64,000 bases of DNA from Bradyrhizobium stylosanthis. Lineage in GTDB: Bacteria; Pseudomonadota; Alphaproteobacteria; Rhizobiales; Xanthobacteraceae. The stretch's first letter is position 1. Each line of letters begins with the position of its first letter. The notes under the pieces are model-generated. The model saw nothing but the letters and a program-made list of their open reading frames with translations. It was not told the DNA's origin and ran no database searches. The position numbers and the translations under genes are program-made. The stretch covers positions 532,580-596,579 of the forward strand of contig NZ_LVEM01000001.1 of assembly GCF_001641335.1 (NCBI RefSeq), in the 5' to 3' direction. This document shows, piece after piece, positions 60,711-64,000 of the stretch.

Positions 60711-61550
60711 CTAGCCAAGCTCGAAGCTGGTCACGCCGAACACACGGTCGATCCGCAGCGGCGCGGTCGGCCCGGTGTACATCCGCGCCGTCTCGAACAC
60801 CGGCTTGAGGCCCAGGCCTTCCGCGAGCGCGATGGCCTGGTGATTGACCGCGGGGACATCGAGGAAGATCTCGCCGCCACCAGCACTTGCCAGCAAGGCC
60901 TGCACAATCGTCTCCGCCGCCACGCGATCGTCGGCGACGAGCGGGCCGATCTTGCATCCGGTCCGGCATGGGCGGATCACGCCCCACGCGGCAAGCTTGC
61001 CGTCGCGCATGAGCGCGCGGCCGACATGGCCCTTTGTTCCGATCCAGACGCCCAGGAAGGCGCTTCGTTTGGCCGGGAAGACCGTGGCATCGTCCGCTTC
61101 GACAAGCGCGAACGGAACAGTTTCGAGCGCGACGACACCGGCCGGCGGCTTTGGCGCGCCGACGGTGCCGCCGTAGCGGATGTTGGCATAGGCCAGTTGG
61201 AAGCCGGATTTCATGTAATTGTCCTGCTGCGCGACGACGCCATCGAGCCCGATCACGCGCGGGCGTGCGTGCGCGATCGCCGCGTTCCAGATCCGCAGGC
61301 CGTGGCCGGACCCGCGCAAATCGGCGCGCACGATGTAGAAGCCGAGGAAGGCGAAACGGTCGTCGTAATTGACGCAGGAGACGGTCGCGACCGGCTCGCC
61401 GTCGATCTCGCCGAGAAAGAAGCCTTGCGCATCCGGAATCGCAAAGCAGGCGGCGTCGGACAGGCCGGGATTCCAGCCCTCCGCCGCGGCCCAGTCGACG
61501 GCAAGGGAGATCTCCTCCGGGCGCAGGTTGCGGATGTGCAATTCGCTCAT
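60711..61550 (-). CDS. GNAT-family N-acetyltransferase
   Basis: 279 aa. N-terminal GNAT domain about 1-130: LRPEEISLAVDWAAAEGWNP, FLGFYIVRADLRGSGHGLRI (acetyl-CoA loop RGSGHG). C-terminal about 140-279 is the second, GNAT-like half typical of the two-domain family annotated with the Acetyltransf_18 domain. Acceptor unknown. Confidence 0.85.
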   Translation of the reverse strand: MSELHIRNLRPEEISLAVDWAAAEGWNPGLSDAACFAIPDAQGFFLGEIDGEPVATVSCVNYDDRFAFLGFYIVRADLRGSGHGLRIWNAAIAHARPRVIGLDGVVAQQDNYMKSGFQLAYANIRYGGTVGAPKPPAGVVALETVPFALVEADDATVFPAKRSAFLGVWIGTKGHVGRALMRDGKLAAWGVIRPCRTGCKIGPLVADDRVAAETIVQALLASAGGGEIFLDVPAVNHQAIALAEGLGLKPVFETARMYTGPTAPLRIDRVFGVTSFELG

Positions 61551-61650
61551 GATGGATGCCTTCGGCGGTGGACCTGCCGGCAGGTCCGGCGGTAGAAGCG
61601 CCCATGATAGGCCGGGCCTGCGGCTCGCCTCAACTCAAGGGATGATGGTC

Positions 61651-62355
61651 ATGGCAGCAGAGAAGGTCGCACTCGTCACCGCCGGCGGCAGCGGCATGGG
61701 GGCAGGGGCTGCGCGGCGGCTCGCGGCGGATGGCTTTCGCGTGGCGATCCTGTCGTCCTCCGGCAAAGGCGAGGCGCTGGCGGCCGAGCTCGGCGGCCTC
61801 GGTGTCACCGGCTCCAACAAGTCGAACGACGATTTGAAGCGCCTGGTCGACGGCGCGCTGGCGAAGTGGGGGCGCATCGACGTGCTCGTCAACAGCGCCG
61901 GACACGGGCCGCGCGCGCCGATCACGGAGATCACCGACGAGCAGTGGCACACCGGTCTCGACACCTATCTGCTCAACGTCATCCGTCCGACCCGGCTGGT
62001 GACGCCGGTGATGGCGGCGCAGAAGGGCGGGGCCATCATCAACATCTCGACCGCCTGGGCGTTCGAGCCGAGCGCGATGTTCCCGACCTCCGCGGTGTTC
62101 CGCGCCGGCCTTGCCGCCTTCACCAAGATCTTCACCGACACCCATGCGGCCGAGAACATCCGCATGAACAACGTACTGCCGGGCTGGATCGACAGCCTGC
62201 CGCAGACCGACGCGCGCCGCGACAGCGTGCCGCTGCGGCGCTACGGCAAGGTCGAGGAGATCGCGGCGACGATCGCGTTCCTGGCATCCGACGGCGCCGC
62301 CTACATCACCGGCCAGAACATCCGGGTCGACGGCGGATTGACGCGCTCGGTCTGA
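61651..62355 (+). CDS. SDR-family protein lacking the catalytic Tyr/Lys
   Basis: 234 aa from ATG at 61651 (ATGs at 61642 and 61645 also in frame), AAGGGA upstream. Rossmann motif VTAGGSGMGAGAARRLAADG and VNSAGHG. In place of YxxxK the sequence is SAVFR within FPTSAVFRAGLAAF, so the general base Tyr and Lys appear replaced by Ser and Arg; Ser of NISTAW is kept. GLTRSV end. May bind NAD(P) without classical dehydrogenase chemistry, or use a different proton relay. Confidence 0.82.
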   Translation: MAAEKVALVTAGGSGMGAGAARRLAADGFRVAILSSSGKGEALAAELGGLGVTGSNKSNDDLKRLVDGALAKWGRIDVLVNSAGHGPRAPITEITDEQWHTGLDTYLLNVIRPTRLVTPVMAAQKGGAIINISTAWAFEPSAMFPTSAVFRAGLAAFTKIFTDTHAAENIRMNNVLPGWIDSLPQTDARRDSVPLRRYGKVEEIAATIAFLASDGAAYITGQNIRVDGGLTRSV

Positions 62356-62633
62356 CGCGGCGCGAAGGAATCGCCTCGCTGTTCTCGCGCACTTGTCGTG
62401 GCGCGACGCCCATTTGCATCGCGCGCCTCTGCGGCACGCGCGATGCGTGGCGCTCGGGCCACACTCGTCACATGTCTTGCGCGATAAGTCACAGACTACG
62501 TCACAGTCCATACGATCTGCGCGGCAAACCGAGACGCGTGGACCGTGCATCTCTATTCCCAGTCCTGCGCCGGATGGCTTCCGCCCGCGCGCATTCGAAA
62601 CGCGAGATCAATCGCGTGGGCAAGGAGACTGGA

Positions 62634-63467
62634 ATGAAGAAGATTTTGCTGGCGGTTGCATCGCTTGTGCTGGGCGCCGCTTCCGTGCAGGCCGCCGACC
62701 TCGCGGCGCAGTACACCAAGGCGCCCGTGATGGCAGCGGCCTACAACTGGACCGGCTTCTATGTCGGCGGCACTGTCGGCGGACAGTGGGGCAGCGCCGA
62801 TCCGACCACCTCGACGGTATTTTCGCCGACAGGCTATTTTGCCGCCAGCAGCGTGCCGGCGATCAACACGGTCGGCGCGCAGGGCCTCAACAGCTCCAGC
62901 GTGACCGGCGGCTTCACCGCCGGCTACAACTGGCAGGTCAACCATGCCGTGCTCGGCCTCGAAGGCGACATCAACTATTTCGGCTTCAAGGGCAGTGCGA
63001 GCGGTTCGGCGCTCTATCCCTGCTGCGCGCCGACCGGCTTTACGGTGTCCTCGTCGGTCTCGGCCGATTGGCTCGCCACCATCCGCGGCCGCATCGGCTT
63101 CCTTGCGGCTCCGACCTGGCTGCTCTACGCCACGGGCGGTGCGGCGATTGCCGAAGTGAAGGCCAATTTCAACTTCACCGATACGTTCGCGGCCGCGACG
63201 GAATCCGCGGCGATCCGCGATACGCGCGTCGGCTGGACCGCGGGCGTCGGCACCGAATATGCGTTCGGCGGCGGCTGGTCGCTGAAGGCCGAATATCTCT
63301 ACGTCGATCTCGGCCGCGCCAGCACGACCAGCACGAACCTTGCCGCCTTCGTGCCGGCCGTCGCATTCCCGAGCAACGTCTACACCCACTCGGTCGATCT
63401 CAAGTCGAACATCGTGCGCGTCGGCGTGAACTACAAGTTCGGCGGACCCGTCGTCGCCAGATACTGA
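62634..63467 (+). CDS. Omp25/RopB-type outer membrane beta-barrel protein
   Basis: 277 aa from ATG at 62634, AAGGAG upstream. Signal peptide MKKILLAVASLVLGAASVQA, then DLAAQYTKAPVMAAAYNWTG and FYVGGTVGGQWG, the pattern of Omp25/RopB-like porin-family barrels. Eight-stranded pattern with C-terminal NIVRVGVNYKFGG and a final aromatic (ARY). Major surface protein in Rhizobiales. Two Cys in LYPCCAPTG. A typical terminator follows. Confidence 0.88.
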   Translation: MKKILLAVASLVLGAASVQAADLAAQYTKAPVMAAAYNWTGFYVGGTVGGQWGSADPTTSTVFSPTGYFAASSVPAINTVGAQGLNSSSVTGGFTAGYNWQVNHAVLGLEGDINYFGFKGSASGSALYPCCAPTGFTVSSSVSADWLATIRGRIGFLAAPTWLLYATGGAAIAEVKANFNFTDTFAAATESAAIRDTRVGWTAGVGTEYAFGGGWSLKAEYLYVDLGRASTTSTNLAAFVPAVAFPSNVYTHSVDLKSNIVRVGVNYKFGGPVVARY

Positions 63468-63493
63468 GCTTCATCCCGTTCCGGATCTGGTGG

Positions 63494-63519
63494 AAAGCCC
63501 CGGCTCAGCCGGGGCTTTT
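63494..63519 (+). terminator. Rho-independent terminator
   Basis: AAAGCCCCGGC, loop TCA, GCCGGGGCTTTT. 27 bp after the outer membrane protein stop; also usable on the minus strand for the gene at 63548. Confidence 0.92.
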
Positions 63520-63547
63520 GCTTTGGGGGGCTTTTCTGCTTTGGAGC

Positions 63548-64000
63548 TCAGCCGGCATGCGGCGCGACCAGACGCGCCAGCGCGGGCAGGATCTTGTAGC
63601 GCGCGATCTCGTGCGGATATTCGCCGCGATTGGCGAGCAGCACGATGCCGATCCGCCGCGCCGGCACGAGGCCGAGATAGCCGGAGGTGTTGTTGAGCCC
63701 GCCGGGCTTGTCGACGACGGTGACGCCGGGCAGGCGTACGGTCTCCCAGGCCATGCCCTGTCCGAATTTCTCGTCGACGCGAAACGTCTCGCGCTGCGTC
63801 ATCCGCAGCGCTTCGCGCAAATGCGGATCGAGCGCGCGGCCGTCGACGCAGGCCGCAACGAAGGTTGCAAGGTCCCGCGCAGACGAGAACACCTGGCCGG
63901 TGCCGGGGAAATCGAAATAGCTCTGCTGGTTGCCGGGCGCGCCGATCGCCATGCCCTGATCCGAATAGCCCTGGACCACGCGCTGCATCCAGGCTGCATC
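63548..64000 (-). CDS. Serine hydrolase, beta-lactamase/AmpC-type (5' end beyond window)
   Basis: Last 150 codons of a longer gene; the frame stays open to the window edge, so the start, signal peptide and SxxK motif lie outside. C-terminal features are those of class C beta-lactamase-like esterases: FPGTGQVFSSARDLATFVAA, GQGMAWETVRLPGVT and DKPGGLNNTSGYLGLVPARR (KPG in the position of the KTG motif). Likely a penicillin-binding or esterase-type hydrolase; whether it confers beta-lactam resistance cannot be judged. Confidence 0.82.
   Translation of the reverse strand, partial: DAAWMQRVVQGYSDQGMAIGAPGNQQSYFDFPGTGQVFSSARDLATFVAACVDGRALDPHLREALRMTQRETFRVDEKFGQGMAWETVRLPGVTVVDKPGGLNNTSGYLGLVPARRIGIVLLANRGEYPHEIARYKILPALARLVAPHAG

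Noticed and set aside
61866..62633. Long N-terminal extension of the outer membrane protein
   Set aside because: It overlaps the SDR gene in another frame; the ATG at 62634 has AAGGAG and opens a signal peptide.

Overview
The window reads as chromosomal DNA of a high-GC alphaproteobacterium, most likely Bradyrhizobium or a close relative in the Nitrobacteraceae. The evidence is a one-polypeptide indolepyruvate:ferredoxin oxidoreductase, a GrlR-like protein, many short Gly/Tyr/Pro-rich secreted proteins, and the dense intergenic palindromes typical of these genomes. The assignment is by eye; no database was searched.

Layout. (1) 0.1-6.9 kb: metabolic and regulatory genes: alpha/beta hydrolase, ArsR regulator, NIPSNAP and ABM proteins, isocitrate lyase/PEP mutase-family enzyme, TRIC channel, tri-haem cytochrome c. 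(2) 7.2-17.4 kb, all on +: a catabolic cluster with a 2-oxoacid:ferredoxin oxidoreductase, SCP2-type thiolase with DUF35 partner, MaoC hydratase, (3R)-hydroxyacyl-CoA dehydrogenase-like SDR, DHDPS-family aldolase and Nudix hydrolase. The hydratase and SDR are the two halves of peroxisomal MFE-2 as separate genes. (3) 17.5-24.2 kb: EamA transporter, large PAS histidine kinase, small proteins. (4) 24.38-38.60 kb: a 14.2-kb integrative element in tRNA-Arg(UCG), bounded by 53-bp direct repeats, with tyrosine integrase, divergent regulators around a perfect 28-bp palindrome, an AAA helicase-type ATPase and a long leftward gene chain ending in a Nu1-like small terminase, a tape-measure-like protein and an unrecognised 751-aa protein. 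Capsid, portal and large terminase are absent, so it looks like a phage satellite or a reduced prophage. (5) 38.7-51.4 kb: AraC regulator, host-attachment protein, EamA transporter, H1-like protein, photolyase with an apparent CTG start, chemoreceptor, 1-Cys peroxiredoxin, phosphodiesterase-type phosphatase. (6) 52.3-59.6 kb: a MacAB-like export operon with a LuxR-type gene, divergent from a FixJ/NarL-type response regulator, followed by four consecutive curlin-repeat proteins and a fifth small secreted protein. No csgG, csgE or csgF lies in the window. (7) 59.7-64 kb: small secreted proteins, GNAT acetyltransferase, an SDR lacking the usual catalytic Tyr/Lys, a beta-barrel outer membrane protein and a truncated serine hydrolase.

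The most promising undescribed systems are the curlin-repeat locus with its candidate operators, and the capsid-less tRNA-Arg element. Two long homologous intergenic repeats in inverted orientation, about 40 kb apart, flank the middle of the window.
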